Shown piece after piece: positions 1 through 5,476 of a DNA stretch of 9,397 nucleotides. Location of the stretch: positions 1 to 9,397 of the forward strand of contig CALATR010001039.1 in the NCBI GenBank assembly GCA_937891875.1, given 5' to 3'. This stretch comes from an uncultured Pseudomonadota bacterium. GTDB taxonomy: Bacteria > Myxococcota_A > UBA796 > GCA-2862545. Position 1 is the stretch's first letter, and each line of letters begins with the position of its first letter. Position numbers and translations under genes: made by a program. Under the pieces are notes generated by a model. It was not told the DNA's origin. It saw nothing but the letters and a program-made list of their open reading frames with translations, and did no database searches.

Positions 1-50
1 GACTGGCGTCGGCCGTGCGGATCAGATGATCGGGCGGAGGCTCTAATCGA

Positions 51-266
51 TCAGCGGCGCAGGACCATCAGCTTGGGCTCCCCGCCAGGCGTGGCCGAGT
101 CCGCGTCCGGCGTCGCGAGCATGCGCTTGAGATCGCAGCAGCACGAGCCGCAGTGAGAGCCGGCGCCATCGGTGTGCTGGCCGATCTCACGGACGGTGGT
201 CGCGCCCTCCTCGACGAGGCGGCGCACGGTGCGGTCGCTGGTTCCGGTGCAGAGGCAGACGATCAT
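51..266 (-). CDS. BFD-like [2Fe-2S]-binding protein (bacterioferritin-associated ferredoxin family)
   Basis: A 71-aa protein with the cysteine layout of the BFD-like [2Fe-2S] domain: Cys4-x-Cys6 at the N-terminus and Cys39-x2-Cys42 after a short helical segment, with two further cysteines at 43 and 44 (a CCC run). Family members bind a [2Fe-2S] cluster; the founding member, Bfd, passes electrons to bacterioferritin to release stored iron, and related domains occur in nitrite reductase and NifU. No bacterioferritin gene is visible here, so the partner is unknown. I chose the start at 266 because GGGAG lies 7 nt upstream. A longer in-frame ATG at 290 would fall almost at the predicted transcription start. 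About 37 nt upstream is a Fur-box-like dyad inside a good sigma-70-type promoter, which fits iron-repressed expression. The CCC run is unusual and the extra cysteines may be non-ligands. The family call is strong; the exact role is inferred. Confidence 0.88.
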   Translation of the reverse strand: MIVCLCTGTSDRTVRRLVEEGATTVREIGQHTDGAGSHCGSCCCDLKRMLATPDADSATPGGEPKLMVLRR

Positions 267-301
267 GCGCTGTCTCCCGAGTGCGTTCATCCCACATGGA
301 G

Positions 302-330
302 ATGATAGTCACTTTCAATTGGGTCGACAA
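302..330 (-). promoter_or_regulatory. Sigma-70-like promoter of the BFD-like gene
   Basis: Read on the minus strand, a -35 element TTGTCG (325-330) and a -10 element TATCAT (302-307) are separated by exactly 17 bp, matching 4/6 and 5/6 of the vegetative consensus. The predicted transcription start is near 295, giving a leader of about 29 nt that contains the GGGAG ribosome site of the gene starting at 266. The stretch is clearly more AT-rich than its surroundings. Sequence-based prediction only. Confidence 0.6.
303..317 (-). promoter_or_regulatory. Fur-box-like operator overlapping the -10 element
   Basis: A 7-1-7 inverted repeat, TGAAAGT-G-ACTATCA on the minus strand, with six of seven positions symmetric. 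Read on the plus strand it agrees with the Fur core TGATAATnATTATCA at 11 of 14 defined positions. It covers the -10 hexamer and part of the spacer of the promoter in front of the [2Fe-2S] protein, the position expected for an iron-dependent repressor. That bfd genes are Fur-regulated is known in several proteobacteria; binding here is inferred. Confidence 0.5.
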
Positions 331-340
331 GAGCATCGGA

Positions 341-631
341 TCACGCCGCAGGATCTTTCGGATCATCCGGCGGATCGTCGCCGTCCTCGGTGCCTTCCGG
401 ACCTTCCTCCTCGTCTTCGAGGGCGTCGAGCACGCTGCGATCGACCCGCCCGAAGCGATCGGGGGCGGTGAAGCGCATGAAGAACCACACCAGGACCAGG
501 AAGATCGGCAGGCCGAAGACGCACAGCATCAGGGGCGGCACGTAGGTGCCCCCGCCGGCGTCGGTGTCGGCGGACACGGTCGCCGTGGTCTGCAGGTCGG
601 TGTCCTCGCTGGCGGCGGGCTCGTCGTTCAT
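341..631 (-). CDS. Hypothetical single-pass membrane protein with acidic C-terminal tail
   Basis: A 96-aa protein I do not recognise. Residues 1-30 are polar and rich in Thr, Asp and Ala. Residues 33-52 form one strongly hydrophobic segment (PLMLCVFGLPIFLVLVWFFM), most likely a transmembrane helix. It is followed by a short basic stretch (RF...DRFGRVDR) and then, from about residue 70, a very acidic Pro/Gly/Asp/Glu tail. By the positive-inside rule the tail should be cytoplasmic. AGGAGG lies 4 nt before the ATG, which fixes the start. The gene is divergent from the unknown pair beginning at 701 and is followed 74 bp later by the separately promoted [2Fe-2S] protein gene. There are no catalytic motifs. 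Small one-helix proteins of this look are sometimes accessory subunits of respiratory complexes, but nothing here demonstrates that. Confidence 0.72.
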   Translation of the reverse strand: MNDEPAASEDTDLQTTATVSADTDAGGGTYVPPLMLCVFGLPIFLVLVWFFMRFTAPDRFGRVDRSVLDALEDEEEGPEGTEDGDDPPDDPKDPAA

Positions 632-700
632 CGCTCCTCCTGGGCGCTTCTACCACCGCCGACCCGCGCCGGGTGCCGGGAGCGCGGTTAGGGGCTCGCC

Positions 701-952
701 ATGACCGTCTCCTTCCTCCAGGGCTACGCTCGGGCCCTCGTCCACGAGCTGATCCAACGAGAGCTGCTCGAGGTCGTCCCCGGACGCCACGAGGCCGTCG
801 TGGTCTTCGTCGCCGAGTACATGGCCGAGCACGGGCAGAACCGCTCGGCGATCAGCCTGACCGGTCAGGCCCTGCTCGCGTGTCCCGACGTCGACGAGCT
901 CTACGCCGACGACGAGGCGCTCAAGGACGCCGTCGACGCCTTGCGGGCCTGA
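701..952 (+). CDS. Hypothetical small helical protein
   Basis: An 83-aa, mainly helical, acidic soluble protein without a signal peptide or membrane segment. The start is supported by AGGGG six nt upstream of the ATG. It shares one base with the next gene (TGATG, 950-954), so the two are probably translationally coupled and may act together. The helix pattern of the first half (ARALVHELIQRELLEV followed by an EYMAEH segment) faintly recalls DUF507-type proteins, but I cannot support that assignment by eye. No cysteine cluster, nucleotide-binding or DNA-binding motif is visible. Function unknown. Confidence 0.7.
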   Translation: MTVSFLQGYARALVHELIQRELLEVVPGRHEAVVVFVAEYMAEHGQNRSAISLTGQALLACPDVDELYADDEALKDAVDALRA

Positions 953-1608
953 TGGTGCTCACCGCACTGCCGGTCGATCGCTGGAGCCGCCTGCTCTCCA
1001 CGGGCACCCTGTGCATCGAGGGCGTGCTGCGCGAGGTCGTGGTCCTGGGGGAGCACCGCCTGGAGGGGCCGGTCCGCCTGGAGGTGGTCTTTGTCGGCGG
1101 TGAGGCCATCGCCGTGCAGCACATGCGCCTGGCCCGCGGACCGGCGGCGGTGGAAGAGGCACTCGATCCCGTGCTCTCCCTGCGTCCGGTGGTCGAGGAG
1201 CTGTGGGATCCGGTCGTCGAGGCCACCGGTGTTCCGGCTGAGGGCGTGGCGCTGACCCTGGCGAGCGATCTGCGGCTCGCGCTGGAACAGGGGGTGCACG
1301 TGACCCTGTCGGCGGCGACGAGAGGGCCGCCCCACAGCCCGAGCCTGGTGCGTCCGCTGGTGGTGGGCTTCGGCGGCGAGGGCGTGCGGCTCGAGCACGA
1401 CGGCTACAAGCGCCTGTCCCGATTCGCCGCCATCCGCCTGCATCGCGCCTCCCTGCACCCGGACGGCCGGGTGTGCCTGGAGGGCCGCGGCCCGACCCTG
1501 CTGGACGCAGCCGTGCGGCGAGGTCTGCAGACCGCGTCGGGTCGGGTCACCAAGCTCGTCCGCGAGGGTAAGCGCCTGCGCAGCCTGCGCCCCTACTTGA
1601 CGCTCTGA
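952..1608 (+). CDS. Hypothetical protein, coupled to the preceding small gene
   Basis: A 218-aa protein I do not recognise. The ATG overlaps the preceding stop codon by one base; an in-frame open stretch reaching back to 673 is ignored because it lies inside that gene. The sequence alternates predicted beta strands (for example EVVVLGEHRLEG, RLEVVFVGGEAIAVQHM, LVVGFGGEGVRLEHDGY) with short helices. The last 40 residues are rich in Arg and Lys (AAVRRGLQTASGRVTKLVREGKRLRSLRPY), which could contact nucleic acid or an acidic partner. No signal peptide, transmembrane helix or catalytic motif is evident. Its 3' end overlaps the convergent membrane-protein gene by 16 bp, so no terminator lies between them. 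Coding status is supported by the high GC content at third positions and by the coupling; function is unknown. Confidence 0.72.
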   Translation: MVLTALPVDRWSRLLSTGTLCIEGVLREVVVLGEHRLEGPVRLEVVFVGGEAIAVQHMRLARGPAAVEEALDPVLSLRPVVEELWDPVVEATGVPAEGVALTLASDLRLALEQGVHVTLSAATRGPPHSPSLVRPLVVGFGGEGVRLEHDGYKRLSRFAAIRLHRASLHPDGRVCLEGRGPTLLDAAVRRGLQTASGRVTKLVREGKRLRSLRPYLTL

Positions 1609-1805
1609 TCGGCGTTCTCCGCCGCTTCTTCCTGGTTCGCCCGGACCCAGCGCACGATCTGCACGACCAGGAAGACGAGGCGGAAGATCCCGAAGCCCAC
1701 GGCGACGCTGCCGATCAGCCACGCGCCCTCGGAGAGCAGCACCCAGCCGACGCCGCCGAGCATGGCGACGGTGAGGACGCCGGTGAGCAGGGGGATCGAG
1801 CGCAC
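1593..1805 (-). CDS. Hypothetical two-helix membrane protein
   Basis: A 70-aa protein with two hydrophobic segments, about residues 5-24 and 29-51, joined by a tight turn (LSEGAW). A basic stretch follows (VRWVRAN) and then an acidic C-terminal end, suggesting a hairpin in the inner membrane with both ends cytoplasmic. The start is taken as GTG at 1805: GGAG sits five nt upstream and the codon follows the stop of the previous gene after a single base, typical of coupled translation. A later internal ATG would remove most of the first helix. It is the last gene of the minus-strand run starting with the NUDIX gene. No family recognised. Confidence 0.68.
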   Translation of the reverse strand: MRSIPLLTGVLTVAMLGGVGWVLLSEGAWLIGSVAVGFGIFRLVFLVVQIVRWVRANQEEAAENADQSVK

Positions 1806-1806
1806 G

Positions 1807-2100
1807 TCAGCTCCGCGCGTCGATCTTGCGGATGGTGGCCCGGCGGCGCATCCAGTCGGGGAAGCTGGCGCCCATGCCGTAGCCGGCCCAGTTGGCGTTG
1901 AACTCGCCGACGAAGACGCGCTCTCCCGGGCTGAGGTGCTCCTTGACGCTGTCGCGGATCTTCCGTGCGCTGAAGGTGCTCTCCACCAGCCAGGTGTCGC
2001 CGAGGCGGTTCGACCAGGGGCCGAACTGCTCGAGGGTGTTGCGCAGGTCCTCGCGCTCGGCGAGGTCGTTCTCGAGCTGCATGGCGACGAAGTACATCAT
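1807..2100 (-). CDS. Small Cas2-fold / SinR-like hypothetical protein
   Basis: A 97-aa protein whose pattern resembles the small stand-alone proteins annotated SinR-like or Cas2-like: a first strand (MYFVAMQL), a helix (EDLRNTLEQFG), a strand with the characteristic DTWLVES, a second helix (SARKIRDSVKEHL), then RVFVGEF and NWAGYG. These form a ferredoxin-like fold. In Cas2 the first strand ends in a conserved Asp; here it reads AMQLEND, so a Cas2-type nuclease site is not apparent. No cas genes or CRISPR repeats are in the window, and CRISPR adaptation is not implied. AGGAG lies seven nt before the first of two tandem ATGs. It sits in a run with a NUDIX gene, an orphan and a membrane protein, 39 bp after its upstream neighbour. 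The fold resemblance is from memory; function is unknown. Confidence 0.72.
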   Translation of the reverse strand: MMYFVAMQLENDLAEREDLRNTLEQFGPWSNRLGDTWLVESTFSARKIRDSVKEHLSPGERVFVGEFNANWAGYGMGASFPDWMRRRATIRKIDARS

Positions 2101-2139
2101 GGTCGGTCTCCTGGTCCCGCCCTCATTGGGGACCGCGAC

Positions 2140-2808
2140 CTATCCCGTCAAGCCCGCCGTGAGCATGTCCCACCAGTGCAGGGCGTCGCCGCGCCAGGTG
2201 CCGGACTCGGGCTCGCTGTCGGGCTGCAGGGCGATGACCATGGCGAGGCCCGTCTCGGAGCGGTGCACACGCAGGCGATCGAGCGCCTTCTCCGGTCCGA
2301 GCGCCACCGCGAGGTGCTCACACAGCCAGCGGCAGCGCGCGCTCAACAGGCCGAGCAGGGCGACCTGGATGGGCTGGGGGAAGTGGGCCCAGGCGGCGGT
2401 GAGGCCGACGGTCGCCCACTGGACCCGGCTGGCTTCCAGGGCGAGGGCGACGGCGTCGGTGTCCTCGGTGGGGGCGTCGAGCAGGGCCAGAAGATCCTGC
2501 AGGCGATCGACCCACAGGTCGGGCGCCTCGGGTGGCAGCGGCGCGACCGAGAGCATCTGCAGGTCCTCGGTCGCCGGCTCGAAGTCCTCGAGGTCGGTCA
2601 ACTCGTCGAAGGAGTCGGCGACCTCGGAGGCGGCCTGCTGCCACAGATCATGGGTTCTACGCCCGATGTCCTTGTGCAGGATGTCGAGCGCCGCCATGAT
2701 CTCCTTCGCACCGCGCCCGCCGGGCTGGGGGTGGCGCAGCTCGTTCAAGGCGCGGTCGGCCTCGCGGAGGAGCTGGCGCAGGCGGGGGTCGTGCAGCGTG
2801 TCTGGCAT
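2140..2808 (-). CDS. Hypothetical protein, 222 aa
   Basis: I do not recognise this protein. It appears soluble, mainly helical and acidic in its central part (residues about 60-90, ELTDLEDFEPATEDL), and it is rich in Leu and Trp. The C-terminal portion has a beta-like segment (TGLAMVIALQPDSEPESG) followed by GTWRGDALHWWDML. No signal peptide, membrane helix or nucleotide-binding motif is seen. The ATG at 2808 lies 13 bp after the NUDIX stop and has only a poor Shine-Dalgarno sequence, so translation may depend on coupling to the upstream gene. The next gene in the run starts 39 bp downstream. The conserved-looking end and reading-frame length support a real gene, but its role cannot be inferred. 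Confidence 0.72.
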   Translation of the reverse strand: MPDTLHDPRLRQLLREADRALNELRHPQPGGRGAKEIMAALDILHKDIGRRTHDLWQQAASEVADSFDELTDLEDFEPATEDLQMLSVAPLPPEAPDLWVDRLQDLLALLDAPTEDTDAVALALEASRVQWATVGLTAAWAHFPQPIQVALLGLLSARCRWLCEHLAVALGPEKALDRLRVHRSETGLAMVIALQPDSEPESGTWRGDALHWWDMLTAGLTG

Positions 2809-2821
2809 GCGGCGGAGCTTA

Positions 2822-3343
2822 CTACCGCGGCAGCGCGCCCGTCAGCATGGCTCGCTGGAGCGCGACGATGGCGAGAGAGTGGCGGATGCTGCCGTCGGCG
2901 ATGAGCCCGGCGATGCGGGCGGCGGGCACGGTGACGACCTCGATGGACTCGGTCGGGTCGGGCTGCTGGGCGCCGAGGAGCCGCACGCCGTGGATGACGT
3001 AGAAGGACGTACGGTTGGTCTGGATGGCGGGATTGACGTAGACCCAGCCGATGTCCTCGACCCGACCGCCGCCGTAGCCGGTCTCCTCGCGCAGCTCGCG
3101 AACGGCCGCAACCGAAGCTTCTTCGCCCGGATCCACCGCGCCGCCGGGGATCTCCAGGGTGGGCAGGTCGATGCCGTGACGGTGCTGGCGGACCAGCACG
3201 ACCTGGTCGTCCGCGGTGATGGGCACGCAGTTCACCCAGTCCGGGGCACGGATCCGCACGTACGTGTGTACGCGGTCGGGTCCCTGCACGGGAAAGGTCT
3301 CGACGGAGAGGATGGGGTGCGTGAAGGGGACGTCGACGGACAT
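2822..3343 (-). CDS. NUDIX hydrolase, ADP-ribose pyrophosphatase-like
   Basis: A 173-aa protein with a perfect Nudix box at residues 68-90: G68-x5-E74-x7-R82-E83-L84-x-E86-E87-x-G89-Y90. The glutamates bind the Mg2+ needed to hydrolyse a nucleoside diphosphate linked to another moiety. Just before the box are VRQHRHG and LEIPGG, as in ADP-ribose/ADP-sugar pyrophosphatases, and a proline at 105, sixteen residues past the box glycine, fits the ADP-ribose subgroup. The length is usual for that group. The substrate remains a guess. The start at 3343 has GGAAG four nt upstream; the open frame continues further 5' only because it runs opposite the DUF5522 gene. Only 18 bp separate its ATG from the divergent ATG at 3362, so its promoter must lie inside the opposite gene. 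It heads a four-gene minus-strand run. Confidence 0.93.
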   Translation of the reverse strand: MSVDVPFTHPILSVETFPVQGPDRVHTYVRIRAPDWVNCVPITADDQVVLVRQHRHGIDLPTLEIPGGAVDPGEEASVAAVRELREETGYGGGRVEDIGWVYVNPAIQTNRTSFYVIHGVRLLGAQQPDPTESIEVVTVPAARIAGLIADGSIRHSLAIVALQRAMLTGALPR

Positions 3344-3361
3344 GCTTCTTCCGGGATCGGG

Positions 3362-3574
3362 ATGCCGAGGCGCGCAAAGACCCCTGACACGGTGAACCTG
3401 CAGCTGCACGCGGAGGCGGTGGCTGCGGGTCGGCACGGCTACGTCGACCCGCGCACGGGGCTGTTCGTGTTCACCGAGCTCGGTCTGCTCGCCCAGGGCA
3501 GGTGCTGCGGCAGCGGCTGCATGCACTGCCCCTTCCCCCCGGACGAGCAGGCCCGGGCAGGGAGGCCCGAGTGA
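3362..3574 (+). CDS. DUF5522 family protein (C1orf53-like Cys-cluster mini-protein)
   Basis: A 70-aa protein carrying the compact DUF5522 signature: an N-terminal LHAEAVAAG helix, YVDPRTGLFVFTELGLL, then the cysteine cluster C48-C49-x3-C53-x2-C56 within CCGSGCMHCPF. The same HA..A..G..YVDP.TG..V.T....L..G.CCGS.CRHCPY pattern occurs, from memory, in the vertebrate C1orf53 protein and in short bacterial proteins of unknown function. Four closely spaced cysteines and a histidine suggest a metal or Fe-S ligand set, but this has not been shown here. The canonical Arg before His is Met in this copy. The ATG at 3362 has only a weak ribosome site; GTG at 3392 is an alternative that keeps the whole domain. 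Its stop overlaps the next gene (GTGA, 3571-3574), so the two are coupled. It is easily missed, because the same reading frame stays open upstream for over a kilobase. Confidence 0.85.
   Translation: MPRRAKTPDTVNLQLHAEAVAAGRHGYVDPRTGLFVFTELGLLAQGRCCGSGCMHCPFPPDEQARAGRPE
3560..3565 (+). promoter_or_regulatory. Shine-Dalgarno site fixing the GTG start of the methyltransferase
   Basis: GGGAGG ends five nt before GTG at 3571 and lies inside the 3' end of the DUF5522 gene. It decides the start of the RNA methyltransferase in favour of this GTG over an in-frame upstream ATG at 3502 that lies inside the DUF5522 gene. Confidence 0.7.
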
Positions 3575-4995
3575 GCAGGCGGAAGAAGAAGCGCCTCGAC
3601 CCCTTCGAGGTCGAGATCACCCGCCTCGGCAAGGGCGGCGCCGGCGAGGGCACGGCACCCGACGGCAAGCCCGTGCGGGTGCGTCCCGGACCCCCCGGGG
3701 CGCGGCTGCGGGTCGTGCCCATGGCGCGCAAGAAGGGCACCTGGATCGGTCGGCGCCTCGCTCGCATCCGGCCCGCGGCGGACGGGGTCGAGCCCTCCTG
3801 CGCGGCCTTCGGCGTCTGCGGCGGCTGCACCCTGCAGGAGCTGTCCCTGTCCGCCCAGCGGCGGCACAAGGCGGTCGCGGCGCTGGCCGACATCGAGGAG
3901 GCCTTCGGAGGCCCGCTCCCCGACGGGGTCGTCGTGCACGAGATCCGCGGGACCGAGGCCGCGTTCGGCACCCGCAACAAGGTCGAGCTGTCCTTCGGCA
4001 GCCGGCGCTTCCTGCGCGAGGCCGATCACCGCGCCGGCGCGCCCATCGAGGGTCGCTGGCTCGGCTTCCACGCCCCCGGACGCTTCGATCGGGTGGCCGA
4101 CACCGAGCGCTGCTGGCTCATCGGCGAGGGGGCCAACGCCCTGCTCACCACCCTGCGCCGCACCGTGCTGGTGGAGGACGACCAGCCCCTGTGGGACGCC
4201 CGGGCGCACACCGGCGTCTGGCGCCACGCCCTGCTCCGGGAGGGCAAGCGCACCGGAGAGCTGCTGGTCGCCCTGTTCACGACGTCCCAGGCCGATCCTG
4301 CGTCGATCGAACGCGTGGCGGACGCCCTGCTCGCGACCCCGCTGCCGGAGGGCCAGCGCCTGGTCGGCGTGCAGCACGTGCTCAACGACGGCGTCGCTGA
4401 CGTGGCCCGCGGCGACCTGGCCCGCACCTGGGGTCAGGACACCCTGGCGGAGGACCTGCTGGGTGTGCGCTTCGACCTGTCCCGGGAGAGCTTCTTCCAG
4501 ACCAGCACCGAGGGCGCCGAGGTGCTCTACCGCACGGTCGGTGAGGCGGTCGGCGAGGCGCGGGAGACCCTGCTGGACCTGTACTGCGGCACCGGCAGCA
4601 TCGGGCTCGTGCTCGCCGATCGCGCCCGGCGGATCCTCGGGGTCGAGGAGGTCGAGGCGGCGGTGGCCGACGCGCGCAAGAACGCGGAGCGCGCGGGGGT
4701 CGAGGCGAAGTATGTGGCCTCGAAGCTGGAGGATGCGCTGGACGTGCTCGAGGGGCTCGACGATGTGGTGGCCGTCGTGGACCCGCCCCGGGTGGGGCTG
4801 CACCCCAAGGTGGCGAAGCGCCTGGCGGCGTTCTCGTGCGACACGCTGGTCTACGTCGCCTGCAAGCCGGGCAGCCTCGGTCGCGACGCGGCCATCCTGT
4901 GCGAGGGCGGCTGGACCCTCACCGACCTGTGGCCGGTGGACCTCTTCCCCCAGACGGGCCACTGTGAGGTGGTCGGGCGCTTCGTCCGGCGCTGA
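3571..4995 (+). CDS. TRAM-domain [4Fe-4S] RNA uracil-C5 methyltransferase (RumA/RlmD/TrmA family)
   Basis: A 474-aa class I SAM-dependent methyltransferase that makes 5-methyluridine, most likely in 23S rRNA. Residues about 10-65 form a TRAM RNA-binding domain (EVEITRLGKGGAGEG). The [4Fe-4S] ligand set of RumA is present: C77-x5-C83-x2-C86 (CAAFGVCGGC) and C181. SFFQT at 307-311 precedes the Rossmann SAM motif DLYCGTGSIG at 336-345. DPPRVG begins at D404. The catalytic nucleophile is C431 in YVACKPGSLGRD, and E466 in GHCEVV is the likely general base. All known catalytic and cluster residues are therefore intact. The usual SCNP is ACKP here. Start: GTG with a strong GGGAGG site, overlapping the DUF5522 stop by four bases. 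The length matches the RlmD group; choosing between U1939, U747 or both is not possible by eye. An exported-protein gene follows after 13 bp. Confidence 0.94.
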   Translation: MSRRKKKRLDPFEVEITRLGKGGAGEGTAPDGKPVRVRPGPPGARLRVVPMARKKGTWIGRRLARIRPAADGVEPSCAAFGVCGGCTLQELSLSAQRRHKAVAALADIEEAFGGPLPDGVVVHEIRGTEAAFGTRNKVELSFGSRRFLREADHRAGAPIEGRWLGFHAPGRFDRVADTERCWLIGEGANALLTTLRRTVLVEDDQPLWDARAHTGVWRHALLREGKRTGELLVALFTTSQADPASIERVADALLATPLPEGQRLVGVQHVLNDGVADVARGDLARTWGQDTLAEDLLGVRFDLSRESFFQTSTEGAEVLYRTVGEAVGEARETLLDLYCGTGSIGLVLADRARRILGVEEVEAAVADARKNAERAGVEAKYVASKLEDALDVLEGLDDVVAVVDPPRVGLHPKVAKRLAAFSCDTLVYVACKPGSLGRDAAILCEGGWTLTDLWPVDLFPQTGHCEVVGRFVRR

Positions 4996-5008
4996 TCGCG
5001 GAGGAACG

Positions 5009-5425
5009 ATGCGGACGTGGGTGGTGGTTGCGGCGCTCCTGGGCACGACGTCTGCGTGGGCCGGCGAGCCGGACCTGCGCGGCGGCTTCACGGCCGGTGC
5101 CGAGGTCAAGCTCCCGAAGACGGCGAAGAAGCAGCTGAAGCAGGGACTGAAGCTGCTCGACAAGGGCGAGGTGGTCCCCTTCCTGGAGCGCTTCGTGCAC
5201 CCGAAGGACCGCGAGGGCATGCCTGATCTCGCCGTGGTCGCGGAGAACGTGAAGGCGCCGATGCTGGCGGCGGCCATGGAGGCGGCCCTCTCCGCGACCG
5301 TATGGGAGGTCACCGGTCCCGACGGCGAGCAGGGCATCGTGATCGACGTCTACCCGACGGTCGACAGCGTCCCTCGCGATCTGGTGCTGATGGAGGTGAA
5401 CGGGGAGTGGCGGATCCGGAATTGA
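5009..5425 (+). CDS. Small exported protein of unknown function
   Basis: A 138-aa protein with a clear Sec signal peptide: MRTWVVVAALLGTTSAWA with predicted cleavage after Ala18 (AWA|GE). No lipobox cysteine is present, so it should be soluble in the periplasm or secreted. The mature part starts with a basic region (LPKTAKKQLKQGLKLL), then KGEVVPFLERFVHPKDREG, an Ala-rich helix and a strand-rich C-terminus ending in EVNGEWRIRN. A short helix pair plus a final W-R-I strand is reminiscent of NTF2-like/DUF4878-type periplasmic domains, but the similarity is too loose to assign. GAGG lies four nt before the ATG. It follows the methyltransferase after 13 bp and is probably co-transcribed, though the compartments differ, so shared function is doubtful. 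Confidence 0.78.
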   Translation: MRTWVVVAALLGTTSAWAGEPDLRGGFTAGAEVKLPKTAKKQLKQGLKLLDKGEVVPFLERFVHPKDREGMPDLAVVAENVKAPMLAAAMEAALSATVWEVTGPDGEQGIVIDVYPTVDSVPRDLVLMEVNGEWRIRN

Positions 5426-5476
5426 TCCGGTTGTTGCCCAGCCTTCGAGCGTTCCGGATCGCCGCCTGATCAGGCG
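5416..5476. terminator. Possible bidirectional termination region between convergent genes
   Basis: The 44-bp gap between two convergent stops holds two short dyads. CCGGA-attga-TCCGG (5416-5430) overlaps the plus-strand stop codon and is followed by TTGTT. A perfect 14-bp palindrome, CGCCTGATCAGGCG (5463-5476), straddles the stop codon of the minus-strand M50 gene. GATCCGG (5424-5430) can also pair with CCGGATC (5454-5460). None has a proper T-tract, so Rho-independent action is uncertain. Confidence 0.3.

Noticed and set aside
1..50. Tail of a plus-strand gene entering the window
   Set aside because: Two frames stay open from base 1 for 8-14 codons (stops at 27-29 and 44-46). With so few residues neither can be shown to be coding. 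The dyad GATCA-GA-TGATC (20-31) is too short and T-poor to call a terminator.
51..290. Upstream ATG at 290 for the BFD-like protein
   Set aside because: It would add eight residues before the conserved first Cys motif, has no good ribosome site, and lies about 5 nt from the predicted transcription start.
1807..2100. Cas2 as a sign of a CRISPR-Cas locus
   Set aside because: No Cas1, effector, repeat array or leader is present and the strand-1 Asp is missing. Only the fold resemblance is kept.
1762..3361. Long open plus-strand frames (380 aa and the upstream part of a 560-aa frame)
   Set aside because: They lie opposite the NUDIX, 222-aa and Cas2-fold genes, have Arg/Ser- or Gly/Ala/Val-skewed composition and no recognisable motif. 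Only the last 70 codons of the 560-aa frame (DUF5522) are real.
3439..5337. 632-aa minus-strand open frame
   Set aside because: It is antisense to the RNA methyltransferase, whose catalytic motifs are unambiguous. The open frame is a GC-rich artefact.
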